Below are positions 41,885-51,689 of a DNA stretch of 64,000 nt, piece by piece. Below the pieces are notes generated by a model, which had not been told where the DNA came from, made no database searches, and worked only from the letters and a program-made list of their open reading frames with translations. Location of the stretch: positions 62,001 through 126,000 of the forward strand of contig JAHIQM010000019.1 in assembly GCA_018902545.1 (NCBI GenBank), written 5' to 3'. How positions within the stretch are numbered: position 1 is the first letter of the stretch; each line of letters starts with the position of its first letter. The DNA comes from Pseudomonadota bacterium. GTDB lineage: Bacteria; Desulfobacterota; Desulfovibrionia; Desulfovibrionales; Desulfomicrobiaceae. The translations under genes were made by a program, and so were the position numbers.

Positions 41885-43198
41885 CTATGCCTGCTTGGCG
41901 CAGTTAAACATGGATTGGGGTTGTCCGGTGGATTCCATGACCGATCTCCAATAGTTGGAGAAGATGTTCAGCTTGCGCCGTTTGGCGGTGACCAGGTCCA
42001 GGGGCAGGTAGAGGTAGCGCTCCTGTAGTTTGGAGACCACCATCCCGGTCTTGCCCGCCATGGCGGCATGCACGGCGTGCTGGCCAAGAAAGCCGCAGTA
42101 GATGCGGTCGTTGGAGTTGGCCGGGATGGAACGGATGATGTAGCTGGGATCGATGTATTTGAGGGTGTAGGAAAAATCAGTGGCCGCAAAGAATTTTTTG
42201 ATCTCCGATCGCAGCACGTCGCAGATGTCGCCCAGGATGGGGTTGCCCGAAAGGTCGACCTGATTGTTGATGTGGCAGAGGTCCTGTCCCGCGCCTTCGG
42301 CCACCACGATCACGGCATGCTGGCGCTGCTCCAGGCGCTCCTTGAGCTTGACCAGAAAGCCTTCGGGGCCATGCAGTTCGAAGGGTGCCTCGGGGACCAG
42401 GACGAAATTGACTTCCTTGAGGGCCAGGCTGGCCTGGGCCGCGATGAAACCCGACTCCCGGCCCATGAGCTTGACCATGCCGATGCCCGCCGGCGCGCCC
42501 AGGGCTTCAATGTGGGCGCAACGGATGGCTTCCGTGGCCTTTTCCACAGCCGTGTCGAAGCCAAAGGAGCGGGTCACGAAGTTGATGTCGTTGTCGATGG
42601 TCTTGGGGACGCCGATGATCGAGATCTTGAGCCCCCTGCGCAGCACCTCCTGGGTCACGGAGCTGGCCGCCTTCATGGTTCCGTCGCCGCCGATCATGAA
42701 CAATACGGAGATGTTCATGCGCTCCAGGGCGTCCACGATATCCTCCGGGGCCTGTGGCCCGCGCGAAGAGGACAGGATCGTGCCCCCGAATTCGTGGATG
42801 TCGCGGACATTGTCCGGGGTGAGTTCCATGACGTCGTGCTTGTACTTGGGAATGAAGCCCTGCAACCCGTAGCGGATGCCGTAGGTGCCGGAGACATGGT
42901 AGTTGTGGTGGGCGCTCATGACGATGGCCCGGATGACGTCGTTGATGCCCGGGCACAACCCGCCGCAGGTCACGATGGCGCATTTGGTCTTGGGCGGGTC
43001 GAAGTAGATATTCTTCCTGGGTCCGGCTTCCTCGAACTCGCAGACGGTGTTGGCGGCCGCGTCATCGATGATGTCGCCGGAAATATAGAGGGGCATCTTC
43101 GTCGCGTCGTCGATGTGATGACAATAGGGCAGGGGGTTGTCGACCCTGCAGGGGCCAAGGGTCGGAACGGAAGTATCGAAGAGTGGCGCGTTGCCCAT
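41885..43198 (-). CDS. pfkA: ATP-dependent 6-phosphofructokinase (long type)
   Basis: 437 aa. Glycolytic phosphorylation of fructose 6-phosphate. CGGLCPGINDVIRAIV, the GGDGT motif (FMIGGDGTMKAAS; the G rather than D favours ATP over pyrophosphate), catalytic PKTIDNDINF and MGRESGFIAAQASLAL. The long N-terminal extension (about 85 residues) matches the group found in spirochaetes, plants and deltaproteobacteria. GGAGAAG supports the ATG at 43198 rather than earlier starts. Confidence 0.93.
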   Translation of the reverse strand: MGNAPLFDTSVPTLGPCRVDNPLPYCHHIDDATKMPLYISGDIIDDAAANTVCEFEEAGPRKNIYFDPPKTKCAIVTCGGLCPGINDVIRAIVMSAHHNYHVSGTYGIRYGLQGFIPKYKHDVMELTPDNVRDIHEFGGTILSSSRGPQAPEDIVDALERMNISVLFMIGGDGTMKAASSVTQEVLRRGLKISIIGVPKTIDNDINFVTRSFGFDTAVEKATEAIRCAHIEALGAPAGIGMVKLMGRESGFIAAQASLALKEVNFVLVPEAPFELHGPEGFLVKLKERLEQRQHAVIVVAEGAGQDLCHINNQVDLSGNPILGDICDVLRSEIKKFFAATDFSYTLKYIDPSYIIRSIPANSNDRIYCGFLGQHAVHAAMAGKTGMVVSKLQERYLYLPLDLVTAKRRKLNIFSNYWRSVMESTGQPQSMFNCAKQA

Positions 43199-43307
43199 TA
43201 CTTCTCCATGGGTTGCAGTCGTGGAAAAAGGGGCTGAAATGAAAATAGCTTCCTGTTTGGTAAGCCAGGGAGGCTCAAAAAACAAGAAGCTTGCAGATTG
43301 GAATATG

Positions 43308-44222
43308 TCAGGCGGAGCGCGCGGCCTTGAATGCGGGGATGATGTCGGCCAGGGCCCCTTCGATACGCGGGAAGTCGAACTTGAAATCCAGGCGCTCCAG
43401 GGCCGCGGGCTGGCAGCGCTGCCCGGTCAGGAGCATGCTGGCCGCTTCGCCCAGGATCAGGCTGAGCGCGAACGCGGGCACGGGCAGAAAGGCTGGCCGT
43501 TTCAGCGCGGCCGCCAGAGCTTTGGTGAAGTCGGCGTTGGTCACGGGCTCCGGGGCGCAGGCGTTGAAGGGGCCGGAGGCGGCCGGGGTCTCCAGCAGAA
43601 AGCTCATGATCCGCACCAGATCATTGATGTGAATCCAGGAGAACCATTGCCGCCCGTGCCCGATCCTGCCTCCAAGGCCCAGGGAGAAGGGCGTGATCAT
43701 CTTGGCCAGCGCGCCGCCTTGTCCCAGGACCACGGACACGCGCGGGATGACCACCCGATGCCCGAAACTCTGGGCATGCAGGGCCTCTTCCTGCCAGGCT
43801 TTGGTCACTTTGGCCAGGAAACCGTTGCCGCGCGGCGTGTCTTCCGTGCAGATGGCGTCCCCGGTGTCACCGTAATAGCCGATGGCGTTGGCGCAGAGCA
43901 GGGTCTTGCCCGTGGTGGCGGACAGAGCGTCGACGATGTGCCGCGTGCTCATGGTCCGGGAGCGCATAATGCCGTCCTTCCCGGCCTGGGTCCAGCGGGT
44001 CATGACCGGGCTCCCGGCCAGGTTGACCACCGCGTCGTGCTTGGCGATCAGTTCCTGCCAGGGGCCGGGCACGGTCGGGTCGGCCTTGATGACCGCTGCC
44101 CCGGGGGAGACCTTCGCCTTCCCGGACCTGGCGGCCACGGTGACCTCGTGTCCGCGTTCAAGAAGATGGGGCACCAGATGCCCGCCTACGAATCCGGTCG
44201 CTCCGAAAGCCAGGATCTTCAT
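43308..44222 (-). CDS. TIGR01777-type SDR epimerase
   Basis: 304 aa NAD(P)-dependent SDR-like protein. Rossmann start ILAFGATGFVGGHLVPHLLE, then VVNLAGSPVMTRW and the DUF1731-type C terminus (FKFDFPRIEGALADIIPAF). YfcH-like proteins have no settled substrate. Adjacent to nifU on the same strand, probably independent. Confidence 0.9.
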   Translation of the reverse strand: MKILAFGATGFVGGHLVPHLLERGHEVTVAARSGKAKVSPGAAVIKADPTVPGPWQELIAKHDAVVNLAGSPVMTRWTQAGKDGIMRSRTMSTRHIVDALSATTGKTLLCANAIGYYGDTGDAICTEDTPRGNGFLAKVTKAWQEEALHAQSFGHRVVIPRVSVVLGQGGALAKMITPFSLGLGGRIGHGRQWFSWIHINDLVRIMSFLLETPAASGPFNACAPEPVTNADFTKALAAALKRPAFLPVPAFALSLILGEAASMLLTGQRCQPAALERLDFKFDFPRIEGALADIIPAFKAARSA

Positions 44223-44237
44223 GACTTCCTCCCGCCT

Positions 44238-44840
44238 CTACAGGCCGAAGTGTTTCTGGATGTATTCCGACATGACCGATTGCGCGTTTTCGTGACATTC
44301 CCCGCAGCCGGTGCCGATCTTGGTCATGTCCTGCAGTTCGGAAAAGCTGCGCACTCCGTCAAGCACCGCGTGCTCGATGTCTTCGTCGGTGACCTGCATG
44401 CACTCGCAGACTATTTTCGCGCCCTTGGTCCTGATGCGGTCCTCCATGCCGTTCTTGCCGTAATAGTCGTCTATGGCGGCGCGCAGGGCTTTGTCGCCAA
44501 GGACCGAGCAATGCACCTTGTTGTCCGGCAGGCCGTCGAGCTCTTTTAAGATGTCCTTGGCGGTGATGGCGTAAGCCTGGTCCAGGGTCATGCCGATGAC
44601 CATCTCCGAAAGGATGGAGGTGCTGGCGATGGCGCTGGCGCAGCCGTACGTGCGCCACTTGCAGTCGGTGATGGTCAGCTTGTCGGGGTTGACCTTGATG
44701 TAGACCATCATCTCGTCGCCGCACTTGATGTTGCCCGTCAGGCCGATGCCGTGGAAATCAGCTTCGTTGTCCTCGCGCAGGATGTTGCGCGGGTTCATGA
44801 AGTGGTCCTTCACCTTGTCCGAATAGGTCCATTTTGCCAT
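44238..44840 (-). CDS. nifU: NifU-like Fe-S scaffold with BFD-type domain
   Basis: 200 aa. An IscU-type N-terminal domain (residues about 1-125) has C in NIKCGDEM, C in TYGCASAIAS and C in KVHCSVLGD. The following domain has CECMQVTDEDIEHAV and GTGCGECHENAQ, a [2Fe-2S] BFD-like site. The C-terminal Nfu domain of azotobacterial NifU is absent, so this is the two-domain form. AGGAGA gives the ATG at 44840. It starts one base after nifS and works with it. Confidence 0.93.
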   Translation of the reverse strand: MAKWTYSDKVKDHFMNPRNILREDNEADFHGIGLTGNIKCGDEMMVYIKVNPDKLTITDCKWRTYGCASAIASTSILSEMVIGMTLDQAYAITAKDILKELDGLPDNKVHCSVLGDKALRAAIDDYYGKNGMEDRIRTKGAKIVCECMQVTDEDIEHAVLDGVRSFSELQDMTKIGTGCGECHENAQSVMSEYIQKHFGL

Positions 44841-44841
44841 C

Positions 44842-46026
44842 TTATCTTCTCCTGTACGCAGTGGACATGGTCCGGATGCGGTCGATGATGGGGGGGAGAT
44901 GATGCAGCATGTACTGCACGTCATCAAGGGTGTTTTCCCGGCCCAGGCTGATGCGCACCGAGCCGTGGGCGTTCTCCACGGGCACTCCGGTGGCCATGAT
45001 GACGTGCGACGGATCCAGGGAGCCCGAGGCGCAGGCCGAACCCGTGGACACGGCGATGCCAGCCAGGTCGAGATAGAGCAGGATGGCCTCCCCTTCGGCC
45101 CCGACGAATGAGACGCTCAGGGTGCCCGGCAGGCAGTGCTCGGGGTGGCCCATGAACAGCGTGTCGGGAATGGCTTTGGCGATGCCGTCCTTTAAAATGT
45201 TTTTCAGTTCAAGCAGGCGCTTTTCCTCTTCTTCCATTTCAAGGGCGCGCAGTTCCACCGCCTTGCCCAGCCCGATGATGCCCAGGGAGTTTTCCGTGCC
45301 CGCGCGGCGGCCGTTTTCCTGGTGCCCGCCGAGGATGAGCGGGCAGTAGGGCGACCCCTTCTTGACGTACAGGGCACCGATGCCTTTGGGGCCGTATAAT
45401 TTATGGGCTGAGATGGTCAGAAAGTCCACGTCCAGATCGCGCACGTCCACGGGAATCTTGCCCACGGCCTGCACCGCGTCGGTGTGGAAGAGGGCTCCGC
45501 CTTCATGCGCAATGCGGGCTGCGGCCTTGATGTCCTGGATGGTGCCGATCTCGTTGTTGGCCATCATGATCGAGACCATCCCGACCTTGTCGGTCACGGC
45601 ACGCCGCAATTCTTCCAAGTCGATGCGGCCGTACTTGTCCACGGAAAGGTAGGTCACCGCGTGGTTCTTGCGTCCCAGGTCGCGGGCCGTGTTCAGCACG
45701 CAGGGGTGTTCAATAACCGTGGTCACCAGGCCGCTTCGTCCGCTCAAAGCGCAGAAGCAGCGCGTGCTGTCGCAATGCAGCAGGGACAAAACGGTGTTGT
45801 TGGCCTCGGACCCACTGCCGACGAACAGGATCTCGTCCGCCTCGGCGCCGATAAAGGAGGCCACCTTTTCCCGCGCTTCCTCGATTTTTTCCCTCGCCTC
45901 GCGGCCAAAACCGTGCATGCTGGAAGGGTTCCCAAATATTTCAAGCCCTTCGATCAGGGCTTCTTTGACGCCCGGATGCAGGGGTGTGGTGGCATTGTTG
46001 TCGAAATAAACGGTTCTGTGTTCCAT
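44842..46026 (-). CDS. nifS: Cysteine desulfurase
   Basis: 394 aa PLP enzyme delivering sulfur to NifU. VYFDNNATTPLHPGVKEAL at the start, PLP lysine in LTISAHKLYGPKGIGALYV, and the active cysteine in STGSACASGSLDPSHVI. Internal Cys-rich insertion near residues 85-95 (CDSTRCFCALSG). Forms an operon with nifU. Confidence 0.95.
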   Translation of the reverse strand: MEHRTVYFDNNATTPLHPGVKEALIEGLEIFGNPSSMHGFGREAREKIEEAREKVASFIGAEADEILFVGSGSEANNTVLSLLHCDSTRCFCALSGRSGLVTTVIEHPCVLNTARDLGRKNHAVTYLSVDKYGRIDLEELRRAVTDKVGMVSIMMANNEIGTIQDIKAAARIAHEGGALFHTDAVQAVGKIPVDVRDLDVDFLTISAHKLYGPKGIGALYVKKGSPYCPLILGGHQENGRRAGTENSLGIIGLGKAVELRALEMEEEEKRLLELKNILKDGIAKAIPDTLFMGHPEHCLPGTLSVSFVGAEGEAILLYLDLAGIAVSTGSACASGSLDPSHVIMATGVPVENAHGSVRISLGRENTLDDVQYMLHHLPPIIDRIRTMSTAYRRR

Positions 46027-46068
46027 TACGGCTCCTGATTTCGTAAAATTACGATGAAACTTTAATCC

Positions 46069-46824
46069 CTAATTAGGTCCTGTCCACCCCGAGAAAGGGC
46101 GAATCAGGCCAGGAGAGGGCGGCTCAGGCTCTTTGTCTGTTTCGTGCCACAGTTCATCCTGCCAGTCGAAGAGCTGGTGCGGATGGAATCCGGCCTTGTA
46201 GGCCATGCGCTCGCACCCGGGCACGACATAGCCCAGGTAGTAGTGGGACAAACCCATCATTTTCGCTTCCTCGATCTCGCGCAACACACTGAAAATTCCG
46301 GGACTTAAGTGCGAGGCGGCAGGATCGAAGATGAAGTACACGGAACTGAGGCCTTCGCTGCCCTGGTCCAGATATCCGGCCCCCATCAAGCGTCCGCCGT
46401 CCACGTAGCGGGCGAGCAGGGTCGGGCAGGAAGGGGAGTGCAGGTTGGCGATGAATTCGTCAAAGGAACTCTCTTGTCCGAAACGGACCTGCGAATGTGT
46501 ATGATACAGGTCAAAAAGTTCCTTTTCGTAGCGCACCGGCCCGAAATCGACGCGCACGTGTCCGCAGCGGCGCAGGACGCGTTTCTGCCCCCGGCTGGGC
46601 GAAAAGCGCAGCACGGGAACGCGCAGCGGGGTGCAGGCCCTACATCCCGGGCAGGACGGGCGAAAGAAGTAATGGCCGAACTTGCGCCAGCCTCGGGACA
46701 GGAACCATGACAATTCGATGCTCGTCAGATTGCCCGCGAAAAAAAAGGAATACACCAGGGTTCTGTCCGGCAGGTAGGGACAGGGCGCGGGGTCCGAAAG
46801 CTCAGGATGAGAGTAGAGAATCAT
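46069..46824 (-). CDS. bpt: Aspartate/glutamate leucyltransferase
   Basis: 251 aa. Bpt-type N-degron enzyme transferring leucine to N-terminal Asp/Glu. CPYLPDRTLVYSFFFAG, the Cys cluster RPSCPGCRACTPLRVPV, VRFGQESSFDEFIANL and YYLGYVVPGCERMAYKAGF are family motifs. It implies an N-end-rule route with ClpS/ClpAP elsewhere. Confidence 0.92.
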   Translation of the reverse strand: MILYSHPELSDPAPCPYLPDRTLVYSFFFAGNLTSIELSWFLSRGWRKFGHYFFRPSCPGCRACTPLRVPVLRFSPSRGQKRVLRRCGHVRVDFGPVRYEKELFDLYHTHSQVRFGQESSFDEFIANLHSPSCPTLLARYVDGGRLMGAGYLDQGSEGLSSVYFIFDPAASHLSPGIFSVLREIEEAKMMGLSHYYLGYVVPGCERMAYKAGFHPHQLFDWQDELWHETDKEPEPPSPGLIRPFSGWTGPN

Positions 46825-46892
46825 GATCCGCCCCGAAGCTCCTTGCCCGGATGGACGGCCGCTTGGTCCGCTTCGTCCATCCGGTTCATGCC

Positions 46893-48563
46893 CTACTTTG
46901 CCGCCTTGGCCCAGGAATCCCGCAGTGTGACCGTTCTGTTGAAGACCGCCCGCCCGGGGGCGTGATCGAAGCGGTCCGCGCAGAAAAAGCCCTGTCGCTC
47001 GAACTGGTAGCGCGCCTCGGGCTTGGCCTGGGTCAGGGATTCTTCCACCTTGCAGCCGGTCAGGATCTCCAGGGACGCCGGGTTGACCTGGGTCAGGAAA
47101 TCAGCGTCCTTGCCCGGAGACTCCACGGTGAAGAGGCGCTCGTAGAGGCGCACTTCGGCCTGGGCGCAGTGCCTTGCGCTGACCCAGTGCAGGGTGCCCT
47201 TGACCTTGCGGCCGTCGGGGGCATCGCCGCCCCGGCTTTCGGGATCGTAGCTGCAGATCACGGCCTTGATGGTCCCGTCGGATTTTTTGAGCACATCCTG
47301 GCAGGTCACCAGATAGGCCCCGCGCAGGCGCACCTCCTGGCCGGGAGCCAGGCGGAAGAATTTGGAGCAGGGGTTTTCCATGAAGTCGCTCTCTTCAATG
47401 AACACTTCGCGGGAAAAGCCCACTTTCCTGGTGCCCATGCCAGGGTTCTTGGGGTGGTTGGCCAGTTCGAAGAATTCTTCCTGGTCCGCCGGGTAGTTCT
47501 CGATGATCAGCTTCACCGGCCGCAGCACGGCCATGGCCCTGGGCGCGTCCGCGTCCAGACTTTCGCGGACGCAGTTTTCGAGCACGCCCATGTCTACGCA
47601 ACTGTCCGAGCGACTGATCCCGATGCGTTCGCAGAAGTCGCGGATGGCCGCAGGCGGGAAACCCCGGCGGCGCAGGCCCGAGATGGTGGGCATGCGCGGG
47701 TCGTTCCAACTCGTGACCACCGAATTCTCAACCAGGGTCTTGAGTTTGCGCTTGCTGGTCACCGTGAAGTTGATGTTCAGACGGTTGAATTCGTACTGCA
47801 CGGGCCGGCTGGGCACGTCGAGCTGGTCAAGGATCCAGTCGTAGAGGGGCTTGTGGTCCGCGAACTCCAGGGTGCAGATGGAGTGGGTGATGTGTTCGAG
47901 CGAGTCCGACAGGCCGTGGGCGAAATCGTACATCGGGTAGATGCACCACGCATTGCCCGTGTTCTGATGCTCCTGATGCAGGATGCGGTACAGGGCCGGG
48001 TCGCGCATGTTCATATTCGGCGAGGCCATGTCGATCCTCGCGCGCAGGATGTGCGTGCCCTCGGGAAATTCCCCGGCGCGCATACGCCCGAAGAGATCCA
48101 GGTTCTCTTCCACGGAGCGGTCGCGGTACGGGCTGTTCTTGCCGGGCTCGGTCAGCGTGCCTCGATACAGGCGCATGTCTTCGGCGGACAGGGAGCAGAC
48201 ATAAGCCTTGCCTTTGCTGATCAGTTCCACCGCGAATGCGTAGAGCCGCTCGAAATAGTCGGAGGCGTGGTAGAGGTGTTTCCCCCAGTCAAAGCCGAGC
48301 CAGCGCACGTCTTCTTTAATGGACGCCACGTAGACCGGGTCTTCCTTGCCGGGGTTGGTGTCATCGAAGCGCAGATGGCAGCGTCCGCCGTAGTCGCGGG
48401 CCAGACCGAAGTTCAGGCAGATGGACTTGGCGTGGCCGATGTGCAGGAACCCGTTGGGCTCCGGGGGAAAGCGGGTGAAGACGCGGCCGTCGTTTTTGCC
48501 GTTTTTTAGATCTTCTTCGATGATGGCGCGCAAAAAATTCGAGGGTGCGGATGGCGTGTCCAT
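46893..48563 (-). CDS. glnS: Glutaminyl-tRNA synthetase
   Basis: 556 aa class I synthetase. [20 protein letters not shown] (HIGH motif), [16 protein letters not shown]-like stretch, and KMSKS-equivalent in [12 protein letters not shown]. The C-terminal anticodon-binding beta barrels are present ([18 protein letters not shown]). AAGGA precedes the ATG. Presence of GlnRS means Gln-tRNA need not be made by amidation. Confidence 0.96.
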   Translation of the reverse strand: MDTPSAPSNFLRAIIEEDLKNGKNDGRVFTRFPPEPNGFLHIGHAKSICLNFGLARDYGGRCHLRFDDTNPGKEDPVYVASIKEDVRWLGFDWGKHLYHASDYFERLYAFAVELISKGKAYVCSLSAEDMRLYRGTLTEPGKNSPYRDRSVEENLDLFGRMRAGEFPEGTHILRARIDMASPNMNMRDPALYRILHQEHQNTGNAWCIYPMYDFAHGLSDSLEHITHSICTLEFADHKPLYDWILDQLDVPSRPVQYEFNRLNINFTVTSKRKLKTLVENSVVTSWNDPRMPTISGLRRRGFPPAAIRDFCERIGISRSDSCVDMGVLENCVRESLDADAPRAMAVLRPVKLIIENYPADQEEFFELANHPKNPGMGTRKVGFSREVFIEESDFMENPCSKFFRLAPGQEVRLRGAYLVTCQDVLKKSDGTIKAVICSYDPESRGGDAPDGRKVKGTLHWVSARHCAQAEVRLYERLFTVESPGKDADFLTQVNPASLEILTGCKVEESLTQAKPEARYQFERQGFFCADRFDHAPGRAVFNRTVTLRDSWAKAAK

Positions 48564-48589
48564 GATAATCCTTGAATGCTGGGGGATGT

Positions 48590-49162
48590 CTACGGGTTAT
48601 GGGTCAAAGTGCTTACGGACAGGGGCAGGGGTTGGCAAGTCCGGCCCTGCACATAGGCCAAGAGAGCGTCGCGGGTGCTTGGAAAGGCCAGGTTGTTCCA
48701 GGGTATTTCGTCGCGGGTGAAGAGGTCCAGGTCTTCGGTTTCCTCTCCCGCCTTCGGTTCGGCACTGTCCAGGTGGGCGCTGTAGACGATGATGACCGGC
48801 GGCCACCCGGCGTAGGAAAAGACGCCGACCAGTCCGTCCAGGGTGATGTCGAGGCTCACTTCCTCCCGAATCTCGCGGATGGCGGCCTGCTCGACAGGTT
48901 CGCCCTCGTCCACGTAGCCGCCGGGCAGGAGCCACTTGTCCGAGTCGCCCTCGCGTTTGCGGCGCATGAGCAGGATCTTGCCGCCGATCTCAAGGATGAC
49001 ACAGGTCACGACCTTGGGGTCCAGATAGACAACGCCCGAGCATTTTGAGCAGATCAGGCGTTCGGGCTCGTCCGGGCGCAGGCGTTGCAACTCCAGGGAC
49101 GCGCCGCAGGCGGGACAGAAGCGGTAGCGGTCGTGACGGATGGGACCGGCGGTGGTGGTCAT
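48590..49162 (-). CDS. Nudix hydrolase with N-terminal zinc ribbon
   Basis: 190 aa. Zinc ribbon [10 protein letters not shown] and ICSKCSGV at residues 15-42, then the Nudix box [20 protein letters not shown] followed by EVSLDI; the usual glycine near the end of the box is serine. Substrate unknown; NudC-like pyrophosphohydrolase activity is possible. The start overlaps the end of the nitroreductase (ATGA). Confidence 0.88.
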   Translation of the reverse strand: MTTTAGPIRHDRYRFCPACGASLELQRLRPDEPERLICSKCSGVVYLDPKVVTCVILEIGGKILLMRRKREGDSDKWLLPGGYVDEGEPVEQAAIREIREEVSLDITLDGLVGVFSYAGWPPVIIVYSAHLDSAEPKAGEETEDLDLFTRDEIPWNNLAFPSTRDALLAYVQGRTCQPLPLSVSTLTHNP

Positions 49163-49680
49163 GAGTAGGTGTTGGTCCTGATCGTGTGATCCTTGAGGGT
49201 TTCGCGGGAGTGCCCGGCGAGGGATTTGGCCGGATACCCGATGCTGATGATGGATTCAACCCGCAAATGGGGGGGGATGCCCAGAATCTGCCGCACGCGG
49301 TCCTCGGCGGACCTGTCCTGGTCGTGGGCACGCAGGCGGATCTGCACCCAGCAGCTCCCAAGTCCCAGGCTCTCGCAGGCCAGCTGCAGGATGATGGAGG
49401 CGATGGCGCAGTCTTCGATCCAGGTGTCGGCCTTGTCCTCGTTGCCAAGCACGACCACGCCCAGGGCCGCGTCGCGCAGGAAGTGCGCGCCGTGGGGCTT
49501 GGCCGTGGACAGGGCTTGAAGAAGGTCCTTGTCCGTGACAAAGACGAATTCCCAGGGGTCGAGGCCCCGAGACGAGGGTGAACGCAGCACTGCTTCCTTG
49601 AGCTGGTCCAGTATTTCGGGCGCAATGGCCTGCGATGTGTAATGGCGGATGCTGCGGCGCCTACGCAAAATATCGAGCAT
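49159..49680 (-). CDS. Nitroreductase family protein
   Basis: 173 aa FMN-dependent oxidoreductase. RRRRSIRHYTSQAI at the start (FMN phosphate contact), SRGLDPWEFVFVTDKDLL, DCAIASIILQLACESLGLGS and IISIGYPAKS near the end. Coupled to the Nudix gene downstream. Substrate unknown. Confidence 0.9.
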   Translation of the reverse strand: MLDILRRRRSIRHYTSQAIAPEILDQLKEAVLRSPSSRGLDPWEFVFVTDKDLLQALSTAKPHGAHFLRDAALGVVVLGNEDKADTWIEDCAIASIILQLACESLGLGSCWVQIRLRAHDQDRSAEDRVRQILGIPPHLRVESIISIGYPAKSLAGHSRETLKDHTIRTNTYS

Positions 49681-49819
49681 TGTTCAATTCTCCCTTGCCG
49701 CTTCCGGAAACAAGCGGCTCTGACAGTCTTTCGCGCTCCTTGATCAGCGCGGACGCATACCGTATCAAAGCCCTCATTGGGCGGCAATCGCCTAATCACC
49801 GTACTTTCAAGGAGCGACA

Positions 49820-50263
49820 ATGGATGGACTGATTCTCGTCTTGACAGCACTGGCCGGGTGTCTCATGCCCGTGCAGCCAGCCGTGAACGCGGTCGCGGCA
49901 CAGCTGATGGGCAGTCCGTATCTGGCCTCGTTTTTTTCCTTCCTGACCGGCACGCTGGTGCTGGGTCTTTTGTGCCTGGCACTTCGGCTGCCCTGGCCTG
50001 ACGGGAAAATTCTGACCGCCCTGCCGTGGTGGGTCTGGAGCGCCGGAACCATGGGCGCCTTTTTCGTGACCATGACCATCGTGGCGGTACCGCATCTGGG
50101 TGCCATGAGCGTCATGGCCCTGCTTGTCGCGGGTCAGATGGGCATGTCCATGGTCATGGACCATTTTGGCTGGCTCGGCATCCCGGCCCAGCCCATCTCG
50201 CTGGGCCGGATTCTGGGCGCGATCCTGCTTTTCGCCGGGGTGGTAATGATCCGCAAATTTTAA
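49820..50263 (+). CDS. DMT-type (YdcZ/DUF606) membrane transporter
   Basis: 147 aa with about five membrane segments (LILVLTALAGCLMPVQPAVN; LASFFSFLTGTLVLGLLCLA; ILGAILLFAGVVMIRKF). The P-x-Q-x-x-x-N pattern and SFLTGT fit DUF606. AAGGAG precedes the ATG. First gene of a plus-strand run; substrate unknown. Confidence 0.85.
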   Translation: MDGLILVLTALAGCLMPVQPAVNAVAAQLMGSPYLASFFSFLTGTLVLGLLCLALRLPWPDGKILTALPWWVWSAGTMGAFFVTMTIVAVPHLGAMSVMALLVAGQMGMSMVMDHFGWLGIPAQPISLGRILGAILLFAGVVMIRKF

Positions 50264-50273
50264 GGAGCGTCAC

Positions 50274-50618
50274 ATGAAAACAGTTCTGTTCGTATTCAAT
50301 GGCGACCCGATGTGCTTCATCCATGTGCTCCTGAACGCCCTCGATATGCACGCGGCCGGTCACCAGACCTGTATCGTCATGGAGGGGGCGTCCGTGGCGC
50401 TGGTCCCGGCCCTGGTAAAACCGGAGCATCCCCTGGCCAACCTGTTCACGAAGGTCCGCGCGGCGGGGCTGCTCGACGGCGCTTGCAAAGCCTGTTCCGT
50501 GAAGCTCGGCGTGGCCGCCGAGGTCGAGGCGGCGGGCGTCGCGCTTATCGGAGAGATGCACGGGCATCCGTCCATGCGGTCATATATGGATGCCGGGTGG
50601 CAGGTCATCACGTTTTGA
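50274..50618 (+). CDS. DsrE-like sulfur-relay family protein
   Basis: 114 aa, DsrE-like flavodoxin fold: TVLFVFNGDPMCFIHVLLNA, HQTCIVMEGASVALVPALVK and the Cys pair in DGACKACSVKLGVAAEVE. Such proteins often handle persulfide sulfur; the cysteines CKAC would be the candidate site. AAGGAG precedes the ATG. Confidence 0.78.
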   Translation: MKTVLFVFNGDPMCFIHVLLNALDMHAAGHQTCIVMEGASVALVPALVKPEHPLANLFTKVRAAGLLDGACKACSVKLGVAAEVEAAGVALIGEMHGHPSMRSYMDAGWQVITF

Positions 50619-50658
50619 ACTTGGTGCGCCGGGAAGCTCTACTTATGCCGGAGGCACG

Positions 50659-51174
50659 GTGATCATTCGAGTCGGATCACTCAATCCGGTCAAGCTTGAG
50701 GCCATCCGCGCGGTCATGACCGTCCGTTTTCCGCAGGCCGGTTTCCAGCCCGTGGGTGTGGATTCCGGGGTCTCGGTCCAGCCCATCGGCCTGGACGAAA
50801 CCTTGCGCGGGGCCAGAAACCGGGCCCAGGCTGCCTTTGCGAACTGCGACCTGTCCGTGGCCCTGGAGTCGGGGCTCATCCCCGTGCCGCAGACCACTAC
50901 CGGCTACATGAACCTGACGGCCTGCGCCATTTTTGACGGCCGGGAAATGTATCTCGGGCTGGGCCCCGCCTTCGAGTTGCCCTCCGAGGTGACCCGCCTG
51001 GTGGTGGAGGAGGGCCTGGAGCTGGACCCTGCCGTGCGCCAGGCCGGGCTTACGGACAACGAACGCATCGGCTACGCCCAGGGCATCATCGGCGTCCTGA
51101 GCGGCGGTCGTGTGACGCGCATGGATTACAGCCGTCCTGCGGTATCGATGGCCCTGGTGCGCATGGGCCTTTGA
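50659..51174 (+). CDS. Inosine/xanthosine triphosphatase (YjjX-like)
   Basis: 171 aa. GSLNPVKLEAIRAVM at the start, VDSGVSVQPIGLDETLRGAR, ALESGLIPV and the closing GIIGVLSGGRVTRMDYSRPA match the YjjX/NTPase family that removes non-canonical purine nucleotides. GTG start at 50659 with GGAGG upstream. Confidence 0.9.
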   Translation: MIIRVGSLNPVKLEAIRAVMTVRFPQAGFQPVGVDSGVSVQPIGLDETLRGARNRAQAAFANCDLSVALESGLIPVPQTTTGYMNLTACAIFDGREMYLGLGPAFELPSEVTRLVVEEGLELDPAVRQAGLTDNERIGYAQGIIGVLSGGRVTRMDYSRPAVSMALVRMGL

Positions 51175-51203
51175 TTTTTTAACCATTTGCCAAAGAGGAA
51201 AAT

Positions 51204-51614
51204 ATGTCCCGCTCATATCTGGTCTACCGCTGCAAGAAAGGAGAAGTGCTCAAGAAGCCCGAGGCCGTCATCGCCCTGTGGGACGAGGATCTGCCCCGTT
51301 TCTCCGAAATCCTGGACGAGGCTACCGCGTCGCGTCCGTCCAAGGCTCGCAAACCCGATGAATACTGGGAGATAGTGACCAAGGACAAGGCCGATCCCTA
51401 TGATTGGGACAAGGTCGTGGCCCCGGTGAAAAACAAGGAGCACGACCCCCTGGGCGACATGTGGAAGGAGCGCGCCAAGATCGAAAAGCTTGTGGAAGAG
51501 GGCGCGACCCTGGAGCAGGCTCTGGACGTCATGACCCCGTTCAGCCACTCCTATAGCTACGAATCCGAAGCGCCCAAGGATCTTCTCCCCAAGATGAGCG
51601 AAATCAAAGAGTAG
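51204..51614 (+). CDS. Protein of unknown function
   Basis: 136 aa, highly charged, helical (EDLPRFSEILDEATASRPSK; KERAKIEKLVEEGATLEQAL). GAGGAAAA precedes the ATG. No signal peptide and no recognised domain. It lies in the same-strand run between the ITPase and another unknown gene. Confidence 0.75.
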   Translation: MSRSYLVYRCKKGEVLKKPEAVIALWDEDLPRFSEILDEATASRPSKARKPDEYWEIVTKDKADPYDWDKVVAPVKNKEHDPLGDMWKERAKIEKLVEEGATLEQALDVMTPFSHSYSYESEAPKDLLPKMSEIKE

Positions 51615-51689
51615 TCACCGACGCTGCCAAGCGTGTCGTTTTTTGCCTCTTGCGACGGGGCGTTTACTTATCAAAAGAAGGAAGTACGG

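Noticed and set aside
42068-43237. 389-codon plus-strand open frame
   Set aside because: Antisense to phosphofructokinase, with no family resemblance.
46851-48509. 552-codon plus-strand open frame
   Set aside because: Antisense to glnS; shadow of codon bias.
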